DNA of 64,000 nucleotides from Mycobacterium sp. E796 (lineage in GTDB: Bacteria > Actinomycetota > Actinomycetes > Mycobacteriales > Mycobacteriaceae), in contig NZ_LZKK01000235.1 of assembly GCF_001672815.1 (NCBI RefSeq), positions 23,944-87,943 of the forward strand, read 5' to 3'. Below the pieces are notes generated by a model, which was given only the letters and a program-made list of their open reading frames with translations, was not told the DNA's origin and made no database searches. Made by a program: the position numbers and the translations under genes. Below are positions 26,670-38,417 of this stretch, piece after piece. The first letter of the stretch is position 1. Each line of letters opens with the position of its first letter.

Positions 26670-27119
26670 ATGACAACCACTACAGATGTAGTACAGCGCG
26701 AGTCGTGGTGGGCCTTCTACCGTCGGCACGGTTATTTCTTTCGCCAAGCGGCGATGCTGACCATCTCCCTCGGTGTGCTGATCCACCTGTACCGGGTCAT
26801 CTTCGGCGACGACCTCACGCTGAAATACGCGATGACCCTGACGACCGACAGGATCCTGCTGGTCCCGATGACGTATGCGGCCCTCACCGGCGTCCTGGTG
26901 TGGCGGCGGGTGCGGTTCGCCAACAAGCCGCATCGGGCGTTCTTCACGGCGTCGCTGGTGTACATCGCCGGCAGCGTCCCGCTGCACATCTGGTGCTCGT
27001 ACGTCACCAAGGACCTGTCGCTGTACATGTGGTTTCGGCCGTGGTTCAGCTACCTGCTGTTGATCGTGGTCTATCCCGCCTTCCTGACGATGTTCTGGCG
27101 GCTGCGCTACAAAGACTGA
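26670..27119 (+). CDS. Four-helix membrane protein in a TetR operon
   Basis: 149 residues with four hydrophobic segments (ISLGVLIHLYRVIFG, LLVPMTYAALTGVLVW, FTASLVYIAGSVPLHIWC, FSYLLLIVVYPAFLTMFW). The family is not recognised. It overlaps the stop/start of the TetR gene by one base, so it is probably the regulator's partner or main target. Codons 4-8 (ACTACAGATGTAGT) form one of two palindromic operators. It has no strong ribosome site; leaderless or near-leaderless translation is likely. Confidence 0.75.
   Translation: MTTTTDVVQRESWWAFYRRHGYFFRQAAMLTISLGVLIHLYRVIFGDDLTLKYAMTLTTDRILLVPMTYAALTGVLVWRRVRFANKPHRAFFTASLVYIAGSVPLHIWCSYVTKDLSLYMWFRPWFSYLLLIVVYPAFLTMFWRLRYKD
26679..26692. promoter_or_regulatory. 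Operator 2 for the TetR regulator, inside the coding start
   Basis: ACTACAGATGTAGT, with 6-bp arms ACTACA/TGTAGT and a GA centre, spans codons 4-8 of the membrane-protein gene. Binding here plus at operator 1 would cover the start codon and block transcription. Confidence 0.65.
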
Positions 27120-27682
27120 TGCCTCCCAATCCCGAGCGCCGCGCTCAGCTCCTCGACGCCGCGATCGGCATCCTCGCCGACACCGGCGTCGGGGGGCTAA
27201 CTCATCGTCAGGTCGACGAGCGGGCGGGCCTGCCCGCGGGCACGACGTCGAACTACTTCCGCACGCGCCAGGCGCTGCTCGAAGCCACGGCGGCGCGCAC
27301 CGTCGACCTGCATTGGCAGCGCGTCGAGGCCTTGCAGGCCGCGATCGGGTCGCTCACCCGCGACGGCATCACGGCACTGCTGACGCGGATGCTGTCCGAC
27401 CCCGACGAGCAGGCCCGCCGCTACACGCTGGCGCGGTTCGAGCTGTTCATGGAGGGCACGCGCCGACCGGAGCTGCAGCCCTTCCTCAAGGACCTGCAGG
27501 CCGCGGCGGTGAAGTCCGCAACGCTGATCCTCGAGGCCGCGGGCTTCACTCCGACACCGGACCAGATGGACGAGCTGAGCCGACTGCTCAACGGCTACGC
27601 GTTCAGCAGTCTCACGCTTCCCGGCGCCCGCGACCCCGCCGAGTTGGTGGACCGGCTGCTGCGCGCATACTTCCCGGTCTAG
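27119..27682 (+). CDS. TetR-family transcriptional regulator
   Basis: 187 residues. The DNA-binding helix-turn-helix is in the first 45 residues (LLDAAIGILADTGVGGLTHR ... GTTSNYFRTRQALLEA); the rest is a ligand-binding helical domain with PELQPFLKDLQAA and a C-terminal dimer helix. The ATG overlaps the previous stop (TGATG). Two palindromes at 26642 and 26679 are the likely operators, giving autorepression of the two-gene operon. The inducer is unknown. Confidence 0.88.
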   Translation: MPPNPERRAQLLDAAIGILADTGVGGLTHRQVDERAGLPAGTTSNYFRTRQALLEATAARTVDLHWQRVEALQAAIGSLTRDGITALLTRMLSDPDEQARRYTLARFELFMEGTRRPELQPFLKDLQAAAVKSATLILEAAGFTPTPDQMDELSRLLNGYAFSSLTLPGARDPAELVDRLLRAYFPV

Positions 27683-27765
27683 CCACGCGGGTGCCTGCTC
27701 GATCGTGGGTCAATTCCAGCAATCTCTCAGCTGGAACCCGGTAACTCTCCAGGTGTTGCTCTGAG

Positions 27766-27784
27766 GCTAATGGTTAGCATTAGC
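27766..27784. promoter_or_regulatory. Inverted repeat upstream of the ClC gene
   Basis: GCTAATG-GTTAG-CATTAGC: perfect 7-bp arms and a 5-bp spacer, about 70 bases before the ClC start. It could be an operator for an unidentified regulator, or a small hairpin. No other copy was seen in the window. Confidence 0.4.
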
Positions 27785-27853
27785 GGGCCGGTGCGGGGCC
27801 GCAAACGCCTCCTGTGCTTGGTGTCCGGGGACCGATCTAAGGGCGATGACCGC

Positions 27854-29527
27854 ATGGCGGCGTCGTCCACGCCAGCAGTGAGGACAAAGCTTTCAGTGAG
27901 TGGACCGTTGGCCGATTTCGCCGTCGACCGGCGGGTGTTGCTGATCACCGGCATCGCGCTGTTCGTCGGCGCACTATCGGCGGGAGTGGCGTGGTGTCTG
28001 CTCCAGCTGATCGGGCTCGTCACCAATCTTGTCTTTTATCAACGAGTCTCGGATGCCCTAGTGTCGCCCGTCGCTAATCAGCATCCGTGGTGGCTGATCC
28101 TGGGTGCCCCCATCGCAGGTGGTTTGGTGATCGGTCTGATGGCTCGGTACGGGTCTGATCAGGTTCGCGGCCACGGCATGCCCGAGACGATCGAGGTGAT
28201 CCTCACCGGTAGCAGCCGTGTCGAGCCCAAAGTGGCCATCCTGAAACCAATCTCGGCGGCCATCAGCATCGGTACCGGCGGCCCGTTCGGTGCTGAGGGC
28301 CCGATCGTCATGACGGGCGGCGCGACGGGCTCGGTAGTCGCCCAGTTCTTGCATCTGACCGCGGACGAGCGAAAGATTCTGCTCGCCTCCGGCGCCGCCG
28401 GGGGCATCGCGGCCACCTTCAACGCTCCGCTGGCATCCATCTTGCTGGCGGTCGAGTTGCTGCTGTTCGAATTCCGGCCGCGCAGTCTGGTACCCGTCGC
28501 CGGCTCGGTAGCCGTGGCCACAGTGGTGCGCCTGTTGATCCTGGGTCACGCGCCGATATTTCCGGTCACTACCTGGAACGCCGAAATACATTGGCCTATT
28601 GATGCTTTGGCGGTCGTGGTTGGGATCGCCGGCGCCGCGGTCGCTCTTGGTGCGACGCACTTGGTCTATTGGGCCGAGGGCGTCTTTCCGCGTGTGCCTA
28701 TCCATTGGATGTGGTGGCCGGCGCTTGGTGGTCTCATCATTGGCATCGGCGGGTTGATCGAACCGCGCGCCCTCGGAGTGGGCTACAACGTGATCGGTTC
28801 ACTTCTCTCCGGGCACGCCGGACTGTCGCTGATCGTCGGCATTCTCGTTGTGAAGACCGCAATTTGGGCCCTGTCACTCGGCTCGGGGACTTCGGGTGGG
28901 GTGTTCGCCCCCGTGTTCATGATCGGTAGCGCACTCGGGGCCTTTGTCGGGCACTGGCTGCCGCACGTGTTCCCTGGCTTTTGGGCAATGTTGGGTCTGG
29001 CCGCCGTGGTGTGCGGCATCATGCGGGCGCCGCTGACGGCCATCATGTTCACCCTGGAGCTCACCCGCGCTTGGCCCGCGATGCTTCCGGTGATCATCGC
29101 TACCGTCACCGCGTACGTGATCTCCGTTCTGTTGCTGGCGCGTTCGGTGCTCACCGAAAAGATCGCCCGCAGCGGCATGCACCTGACCCGCGACTACACC
29201 ACCGACCCGCTGGAGGCATTTCTGGTCGCCGAGGTGGCGCGTTCGGGGCCGCCTGCCGCACCGGCGGGCGGCACGATAAGCGCCCAGGCCACATTGCGGC
29301 ACGCCGCAAACGTTTTCGCCGAATCCGACGGCAGGCCGCTGCGGGTGTTGTCACCGGAGGGCACCGACCAGGGCCATCTGCTGATGACGGATTTGCTCAC
29401 CGCCCGGCTCCACGATCTCAACGAAGACACGGAACGGACCCGGCACCTGGTGCCCTATTTCCCGAGGCCGCCGCGAACCGCCGTTCGCCGCTGGGTATCG
29501 GCTCGGCGCAACGGCCGCGCGAGCTGA
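27854..29527 (+). CDS. ClC-family chloride channel/transporter
   Basis: 557 residues from the ATG at 27854, chosen for AAGGG upstream; the frame stays open to 27770. Motifs: GHGMPE in place of GSGIP, FGAEGP with gating glutamate E148, and GTSGGVFAP for the chloride site. About ten to twelve membrane helices, then a roughly 100-residue cytosolic tail with a possible degenerate CBS domain. By eye the position of the proton glutamate (E203 of the E. coli protein) is Leu, so it may be a channel or a differently coupled exchanger. Ortholog uncertain; a 7-bp inverted repeat lies upstream. Confidence 0.85.
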   Translation: MAASSTPAVRTKLSVSGPLADFAVDRRVLLITGIALFVGALSAGVAWCLLQLIGLVTNLVFYQRVSDALVSPVANQHPWWLILGAPIAGGLVIGLMARYGSDQVRGHGMPETIEVILTGSSRVEPKVAILKPISAAISIGTGGPFGAEGPIVMTGGATGSVVAQFLHLTADERKILLASGAAGGIAATFNAPLASILLAVELLLFEFRPRSLVPVAGSVAVATVVRLLILGHAPIFPVTTWNAEIHWPIDALAVVVGIAGAAVALGATHLVYWAEGVFPRVPIHWMWWPALGGLIIGIGGLIEPRALGVGYNVIGSLLSGHAGLSLIVGILVVKTAIWALSLGSGTSGGVFAPVFMIGSALGAFVGHWLPHVFPGFWAMLGLAAVVCGIMRAPLTAIMFTLELTRAWPAMLPVIIATVTAYVISVLLLARSVLTEKIARSGMHLTRDYTTDPLEAFLVAEVARSGPPAAPAGGTISAQATLRHAANVFAESDGRPLRVLSPEGTDQGHLLMTDLLTARLHDLNEDTERTRHLVPYFPRPPRTAVRRWVSARRNGRAS

Positions 29528-29536
29528 CCGTGAGCC

Positions 29537-31438
<1,902 letters not shown>

Positions 31439-31440
31439 TC

Positions 31441-31499
31441 AGACCGGCGCATCGCGAACTCCCGCGACGGGAGGCCGGTCTTGATCAGACCCCGTCGCG
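31441..31499 (-). promoter_or_regulatory. leuA attenuator: competing RNA hairpins
   Basis: In the leader RNA, CGCGACGGG (31499-31491, inside the leader peptide) is exactly complementary to CCCGTCGCG (31471-31463). That partner also forms its own hairpin (CTCCCG-TCG-CGGGAG, 31473-31459) enclosed by GCCGGTCT/AGACCGGC (31481-31474 and 31448-31441). A third stem GGTCT/AGACC (31491-31477) covers the leader stop codon. A ribosome stalled on the leucine codons would decide which structure forms. No U-tract follows, so it may act by termination or by hiding the leuA start. Confidence 0.75.
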
Positions 31500-31526
31500 G
31501 CGTCCGAGGAGGAGCACCCGCTGCAC
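31485..31526 (-). CDS. leuL: leuA leader peptide (leucine attenuator)
   Basis: A 13-residue ORF, GTG start, sequence MQRVLLLGRRDGV, with three consecutive CTC leucine codons. A TAGAGT -10 box lies just upstream (31540-31535), so the leader is probably translated from a near-leaderless mRNA. It ends 76 bases before leuA. The arrangement (Leu run, then hairpins that overlap the end of the peptide) is that of an amino-acid attenuator. Leucine attenuators upstream of actinobacterial leuA have been predicted before, from memory. Confidence 0.78.
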   Translation of the reverse strand: MQRVLLLGRRDGV

Positions 31527-31588
31527 GTTGTGCACTCTACCGCGCGCGGGCCGGGCGCCAAAACTCGCTGCGGTCCGTGATTGAGGCG

Positions 31589-32857
31589 TCACCGTCGCGG
31601 GGTCCGCCCGGACCTGCCCGCTCGTCCCCGGCGGGCCGTCGTCGCTTTTGTCGTGTCCTTGAGCGTCACCCTGAACTGCATCGCGCGGTAGGGCCAGCCT
31701 GTTTCCGTGTCCCACTGGGAGACCACCAGCCCGACGCCACCCGGGACGTCCAGGCGCGAGCCGGGAAGAACGTATCCGCCGTACAGCTGGGCGACCCGGT
31801 TGTTCGGCAGGTCTTGCGCGTCCCAGGTCGTCCCGACGACGGGCGTTTGGATCTCCGCCTCGTAGAGGTTGGCGGTGGGGTCGTCGATGGTGCGGTATCC
31901 CAGCGCGTACTCCGAGGAAAGGAAGCCGCCGAGGATCCACATGCCGGTGTCGAGCCTGCGTAAGGTCAGCTCGCCCCACGTCTCGCCCGGGGGTGTGATC
32001 GGCGTGGGCGGGTTGCCCCACGCCCATTGGTTATCGGCCCAGCCCCAGCCGGAGTACTTGGTCTTGTTGCCGATATCGCCCGGGCGCACGCGGCGCAGGA
32101 TGATGCCCTTGTCGCGCTGAAAGCCGGTGGAGACGATGTACACCCAACCGTCGTCGGGGTCGTAGTCCCACGACCACAGCTGTGCAAAGCCATCGCACAA
32201 CGACGCGGAAAAGGTGGCCTTGGCGCCCATCGCTCGCCAGGTGACGCCGTTGTCGGTGGAAGCCCAGATCCCGGTGCGGGTCACGTTTCCGAAGCCCCGG
32301 TTGACGATGGCATGCAGGTACATCATCTGCCCTATGACCAGCACGTCCGACGGGATCACGGTGCTGATCCCGCCCTGTTTCCAGGGTGGCCCGTCGTGGA
32401 TGTAATGCCACAATTGCTGGGCGTAGTCCGGGTCCACGCCGCCCGCGCTCTCGTAGCGGATCTGGTCGTTCGTGTCCCCGCTGCCGATCAGGGCGACGGG
32501 GGCGCGCCAGTCGCCCTGCCCGACGGCCAGGCCGGAGAAGGTGTCTCCGAACACAGACACCAGCTTGCCGTTCGGAGCGACTGCGCAAACGCCCAGGTCG
32601 GTGCAGGTCACCCCCCATTTGTCGGTGATGCCGGGGCCGGTGATGTCTCCCACATACCCCTCGACGGGCGAGGCGGTCGCGTTGTTCGGCGCTCGCCGGG
32701 TGGGCGCGGATAGTGTTGCCGCACAATCACTTTCGCGTTTCCACCGATACACCGTCGAGCGGCTGACGCCGCTGTCGGCCGCAACCGTGGCGACCTTCTG
32801 TCCGGAGTGCACCCTGCGCAGTGCCTGGTTGCGCAAAGCGGCATCAGCCTTCCGCAT
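31589..32857 (-). CDS. HTH-DUF4185 (GH183-like) fusion protein
   Basis: 422 residues. Residues about 5-43 form a transposase-like helix-turn-helix (ALRRVHSGQKVATVAADSGV, then RSTVYRWKR). From about residue 65 to 405 the protein is a DUF4185 domain (for example VEGYVGDITGPGITDKWG; LVSVFGDTFSG; AQLYGGYVLPGSRL). DUF4185 has been assigned to glycoside hydrolase family GH183, endo-D-arabinanases acting on mycobacterial arabinan. A secreted paralog sits at 36367. This copy has no signal peptide, so its place of action is unclear. It diverges from the papain-like peptidase gene across two palindromes. Confidence 0.78.
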   Translation of the reverse strand: MRKADAALRNQALRRVHSGQKVATVAADSGVSRSTVYRWKRESDCAATLSAPTRRAPNNATASPVEGYVGDITGPGITDKWGVTCTDLGVCAVAPNGKLVSVFGDTFSGLAVGQGDWRAPVALIGSGDTNDQIRYESAGGVDPDYAQQLWHYIHDGPPWKQGGISTVIPSDVLVIGQMMYLHAIVNRGFGNVTRTGIWASTDNGVTWRAMGAKATFSASLCDGFAQLWSWDYDPDDGWVYIVSTGFQRDKGIILRRVRPGDIGNKTKYSGWGWADNQWAWGNPPTPITPPGETWGELTLRRLDTGMWILGGFLSSEYALGYRTIDDPTANLYEAEIQTPVVGTTWDAQDLPNNRVAQLYGGYVLPGSRLDVPGGVGLVVSQWDTETGWPYRAMQFRVTLKDTTKATTARRGRAGRSGRTPRR

Positions 32858-32920
32858 CGCTCCTCCGCTGTAGGTCGAGTTCGATCCGAGCAGATCACGT
32901 CAGCGGTCCGGCGGCACGCG

Positions 32921-32932
32921 TAGTGCACTACT
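32921..32932. promoter_or_regulatory. Perfect palindrome between HTH-DUF4185 and the peptidase gene
   Basis: GTAGTGCACTAC is a perfect 12-bp palindrome; a related site GTAGCCCACTAC sits at 32970-32981. Both lie in the divergent promoter region. They may be operators for the HTH of the DUF4185 protein or another regulator. Confidence 0.55.
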
Positions 32933-32969
32933 TGTGTTCCCGGCTGCGATCCCCCGCTCGACAAATGAG

Positions 32970-32981
32970 GTAGCCCACTAC
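32970..32981. promoter_or_regulatory. Second, imperfect copy of the palindrome
   Basis: GTAGCCCACTAC shares GTAG at the left and CACTAC at the right with the palindrome at 32921; centres are 49 bp apart. A small hairpin ATCCCA-ACC-TGGGAT follows at about 32984-32998. Confidence 0.45.
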
Positions 32982-33042
32982 GCATCCCAACCTGGGATCC
33001 CCGTCCCTACGGTCGACCTACCACCCAGATCAGGAGGATTCG

Positions 33043-33885
33043 ATGACAACTTTGCAAGAGGCCAGCCGTGTCAAAAGCCATGAGACACCGCAGGACTGGA
33101 GCCACGTCCGCGGATTCGGCTGGCGCCCGCAGCTCCCGGACGCCCGCGACAAGCAATACACGGCCAGGCTCAACGGGCTGGCGCCGCCCGAGTACGACCT
33201 GCGTCCGTCGATGCCGGCGGTCTACGACCAGGGCCAGCTTGGGTCGTGCACCGGGAATGCCATCGCCGCCGCGATGGAGTACGAGCGGGATCGACAGGGC
33301 TTGCCCGACTTCGTCCCTTCGCGGTTGTTCATCTACTACAACGAACGCGCGCTCGAAGGCACCGTTTCCAGTGACTCGGGCGCACAGATCAGGGACGGCA
33401 TCAAGGTGGTCAACCGCGAGGGCGTATGCCCGGAGACGCTGTGGCCCTACGACATCGGCGTGTTCACCGTGAAGCCGCCGAAGCGCTGCTACGTCGCCGC
33501 GGAGAAAGACAAGGCGGTGCAGTACGAGGCGATCCAGACGTTGGGGCAGCTCAAGGACGCCATCGCCTCGAACCTGGCGGTCGTGTTCGGGTTTACCGTG
33601 TATGAGAGTTTCGAGTCGCAGTCCGTCGCGCAAACGGGCGTGATGCCGATGCCTAAACCGGGCGAGGCCACCGTCGGCGGCCACGCCGTTCTCGCGGTCG
33701 GCTACTCGGATCCCAAGGGCCACTTGATTATTCGCAACTCGTGGGGGCCCGGGTGGGGCGACCATGGCTACTTCTACATGCCTTACCAGTATCTGACCGG
33801 GTCCAAGAACGCCTCGGACAGCTCGCCGATCAACGGGGCGCACCTGGCGAGCGACTTCTGGGCGGTCCAGGCGGTCTCGTCGTAG
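33043..33885 (+). CDS. Papain-family (C1) cysteine peptidase, apparently cytosolic
   Basis: 280 residues from the ATG at 33043 with AGGAGGA upstream. The papain triad and oxyanion residue are visible: Q63 and C69 in YDQGQLGSCTGNA, H212 in GGHAVLAVGYSD, N230 in IIRNSWGPGWGDHG. There is no signal peptide and no inhibitory propeptide; the domain begins near residue 50 (YDLRPSMPAV). C1A peptidases are uncommon in mycobacteria. It diverges from HTH-DUF4185, which has palindromes in the shared promoter. A strong hairpin terminator follows. Confidence 0.88.
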   Translation: MTTLQEASRVKSHETPQDWSHVRGFGWRPQLPDARDKQYTARLNGLAPPEYDLRPSMPAVYDQGQLGSCTGNAIAAAMEYERDRQGLPDFVPSRLFIYYNERALEGTVSSDSGAQIRDGIKVVNREGVCPETLWPYDIGVFTVKPPKRCYVAAEKDKAVQYEAIQTLGQLKDAIASNLAVVFGFTVYESFESQSVAQTGVMPMPKPGEATVGGHAVLAVGYSDPKGHLIIRNSWGPGWGDHGYFYMPYQYLTGSKNASDSSPINGAHLASDFWAVQAVSS

Positions 33886-33912
33886 CACCTGACCGCGCCA
33901 GGTGCCCGCGAA

Positions 33913-33950
33913 GGCGCCCGCCCTGTCCGCTCGGCGGACGGGCGGGCGCC
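33913..33950 (+). terminator. Long hairpin after the papain-like gene
   Basis: An 11-bp stem (GGCGCCCGCCC/GGGCGGGCGCC), a single-base bulge, then a 6-bp stem (GTCCGC/GCGGAC) with a 3-base loop. It lies 28 bases after the stop codon. Confidence 0.75.
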
Positions 33951-34044
33951 CCTTCATCAGCGCCAAACGGGTCGGCGGCGGCAAAAACGATTCGCCGTCA
34001 CACGTATTCTGTTGTGGACCTATACACGGACCGAAAGAACAACA

Positions 34045-36359
<2,315 letters not shown>

Positions 36360-36366
36360 TTCCCGG

Positions 36367-37494
36367 GTGAGCTCGGCCCGGGTCGCCCTGCTAAGCGTCT
36401 TGTGTTTGGTTGCGCCCCAACCTGTTTGGCAAGCGCGCGCCGATCCACCGGCGCCGGCGCCGGAGCCCGTCCTGCAGCCACTGGCGCCGGGTCAAGTGGT
36501 GCGGATCGGGCCGACGGCCGGCACCGGAACCCCGACGGGCGACTACGGCATCGGCGCGACGGACCTGTGCGAGTTCGTCGAGTTTCCCACCGAGCTGTTA
36601 CAGGTCTGCGGCGACAGCTTCGCCGGCCAGGGCGTCGGGTTCGGCGGCTGGTACTCGCCGATCGCACTGCACGTCGACACCGCGTCTGTCGACGACCCCG
36701 CCGGGGTGCGCTACACCGGCGTCACCGGAGTCGGCAAGCCGCTGCTCGCCGACCCCACGCCGCCGGGCGACTCTCAGCTGCCGGCCGGGGTGGTGCAGGT
36801 CAACCGGCGCAACTACCTGATGGTCACGACGACGAAAAACCTTGAGCCGCAAACCTCCCGGCTGGTGATGGCCGAACCGGCGCGCGGCGGCTGGCAGACC
36901 GTCGCCGGGTCCCGTCGCGAGGGTTCCTATCAGGGTGGCCGGCAGTCGCAGATCAGCGGCTACTACGACCCGATCCCCACCGCCGACTCGCCGGGCGGCT
37001 GGGTGTACATCGTGGCCAACAGCTTCACGCGGCGAGATCCCGTGCTGCTCTACCGGGCCACGCCGCAGACGTTCATCGACCGGTCCCGGTGGCAAGGCTG
37101 GGCGTCGGGGCCCGACGGCGGATGGGGCAGGCCGCCGACGCCTTTGTGGCCGGACCAGGTGGGCGAGATGTCGATCAGGCAGATCGACGGCAAGGCGGTG
37201 CTGTCCTATTTCAACGCCACCACCGGCAACATGGAGGTCCGGGTGGCCGACGACCCGACCTCGCTGGGCACCGCACCCGTGACGACGGTGGTGCAGCACG
37301 ACGAATGGCCGGATCCGGCCGAAGCCCTGCCACCCCCCTACGACAACCGGCTCGCGCAGCCCTATGGCGGGTACATCTCGCCCGGGTCCACCCTGGACGA
37401 GCTGCGCATCTTTGTCAGCCAATGGGACACCCGCGCCCGGGCACGCGCGCCGTACCGCGTTATCCAGTTCGCGGTCAACCCGTTCAAGCCCTAG
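36367..37494 (+). CDS. Secreted DUF4185 (GH183-like) protein, Rv3707c ortholog
   Basis: 375 residues, GTG start seven bases after asd. The signal peptide (VALLSVLCLVAPQPVW-QARA) is followed by a DUF4185 propeller: DYGIGATDLCEFVEFP, QVCGDSFAGQGV, GGWVYIVANSFT, GEMSIRQIDGKAVLSYF, QPYGGYISPGSTLDEL. The family is now placed in GH183 (endo-D-arabinanase), so this is likely to cut arabinogalactan or lipoarabinomannan outside the cell. It follows asd as in M. tuberculosis. Confidence 0.85.
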   Translation: MSSARVALLSVLCLVAPQPVWQARADPPAPAPEPVLQPLAPGQVVRIGPTAGTGTPTGDYGIGATDLCEFVEFPTELLQVCGDSFAGQGVGFGGWYSPIALHVDTASVDDPAGVRYTGVTGVGKPLLADPTPPGDSQLPAGVVQVNRRNYLMVTTTKNLEPQTSRLVMAEPARGGWQTVAGSRREGSYQGGRQSQISGYYDPIPTADSPGGWVYIVANSFTRRDPVLLYRATPQTFIDRSRWQGWASGPDGGWGRPPTPLWPDQVGEMSIRQIDGKAVLSYFNATTGNMEVRVADDPTSLGTAPVTTVVQHDEWPDPAEALPPPYDNRLAQPYGGYISPGSTLDELRIFVSQWDTRARARAPYRVIQFAVNPFKP

Positions 37495-37515
37495 TCGAAG
37501 GCGTTTTCGGGTCCG

Positions 37516-37623
37516 TCAGCGCCGACGGCGTTGTTCGAGCAGGACGCCCAGCCACAAGAAGGCCGGCGGGGCCAGGACGGCCCACGTGAGCAGCGCGACC
37601 ATCATGATGTTGCCCGCGGTCAC
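37516..37623 (-). CDS. 35-residue single-pass membrane mini-protein
   Basis: GTG start preceded by GGAGGAACC (near-perfect ribosome site). The sequence is one hydrophobic helix (MMVALLTWAVLAPPAFLWLGV) with a positively charged end (EQRRRR), so the C-terminus is cytoplasmic. It is too short for ordinary gene finders. It stops 22 bases from the convergent DUF4185 gene. The combination of strong ribosome site and ideal membrane helix makes it likely to be real; function unknown. Confidence 0.6.
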   Translation of the reverse strand: MTAGNIMMVALLTWAVLAPPAFLWLGVLLEQRRRR

Positions 37624-37905
37624 GGTTCCTCCGGCGGGTATTGCGGCGTTGGTAGCAGCCGATGTTGCCAGACTCGGTATCGGCGTTCAACGGACAGACC
37701 CGAATCCGCCGCGGCTATGTTCCGTTCATCCCAGGCAGGCCGAGCAGCCCGCTGGTGCGGCCGGTGCCAGCGCAGCCCTGGGCGGTGCCGGATCACTATA
37801 GGCAGCGGCCCCGGGATTTGGCCAGGTAGAGCGGGTTTTAGCTCATAGCTGCTACTTAACTAATGCATAGCCATAACTACTCTTGACGCACGCATCATTT
37901 GTCTC

Positions 37906-38289
37906 ATGAGTGAAACATCTGAAACCCCAACTGTGCGGACAGCTACCGCAACCGAACCCGCGCCGGCGGCAGCGCCGGCGCTCTACCGGACCCCTCGGGT
38001 CTTCCTTGCCGCGGCATGGGTTGCCATCGTCGCCGGAGTCGTGTTCATCATCTCGGTGATCTTCTTCACCGGCATGGCGCTCGGGCATCAGGGCCACGGC
38101 GGTCACCACCACAAGCACCACGCGGCGTTTATGCATCCGCACCGCTTCGGCCCCGGCGGTCCGGGCGGTCCGGGCGGCCCCGGCGGTGGTCCCGCGGCGG
38201 TCCAAGGCGGTGGGCCCGCTTCGGCGACCCCAGGCGCCCCGGGACCCAGCCAGATTCCGTCGTCCGTCGCCCCGTCCCGGACGCCGTAG
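37906..38289 (+). CDS. His/Gly-rich single-pass membrane protein, tandem copy 1
   Basis: 127 residues: a Thr/Ala/Pro-rich N-terminus, one membrane helix (VFLAAAWVAIVAGVVFIISVIFF), a His-rich segment (HQGHGGHHHKHH) and a Gly/Pro-rich tail. The same plan recurs in the next gene, so the pair arose by duplication. The His cluster could bind metal. The 282 bases upstream hold no gene I can support apart from an AT-rich, promoter-like stretch at about 37830-37905. Confidence 0.75.
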   Translation: MSETSETPTVRTATATEPAPAAAPALYRTPRVFLAAAWVAIVAGVVFIISVIFFTGMALGHQGHGGHHHKHHAAFMHPHRFGPGGPGGPGGPGGGPAAVQGGGPASATPGAPGPSQIPSSVAPSRTP

Positions 38290-38319
38290 TCCCGGCGGGT
38301 CGGCAAACCCATATCCGAT

Positions 38320-38347
38320 GGCCCGGCGCTCGCACGAGCGCCGGGCC
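38320..38347 (+). terminator. Hairpin between the tandem His-rich genes
   Basis: GGCCCGGCGCTC-GCAC-GAGCGCCGGGCC: 12-bp perfect stem with a 4-base loop, 31 bases after the first gene. It suggests the two copies are separate transcripts. Confidence 0.7.
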
Positions 38348-38417
38348 GCTCGATTCTCAGCAACAATTGCGTCTCGGACCTGTTATCGCCGTCGGCGACA
38401 GGGGCAGTATTCAAGGC

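Noticed and set aside
27683..27853. Fluoride riboswitch before the ClC gene
   Set aside because: The conserved fluoride-motif segments are not present, and the protein has chloride-type motifs.
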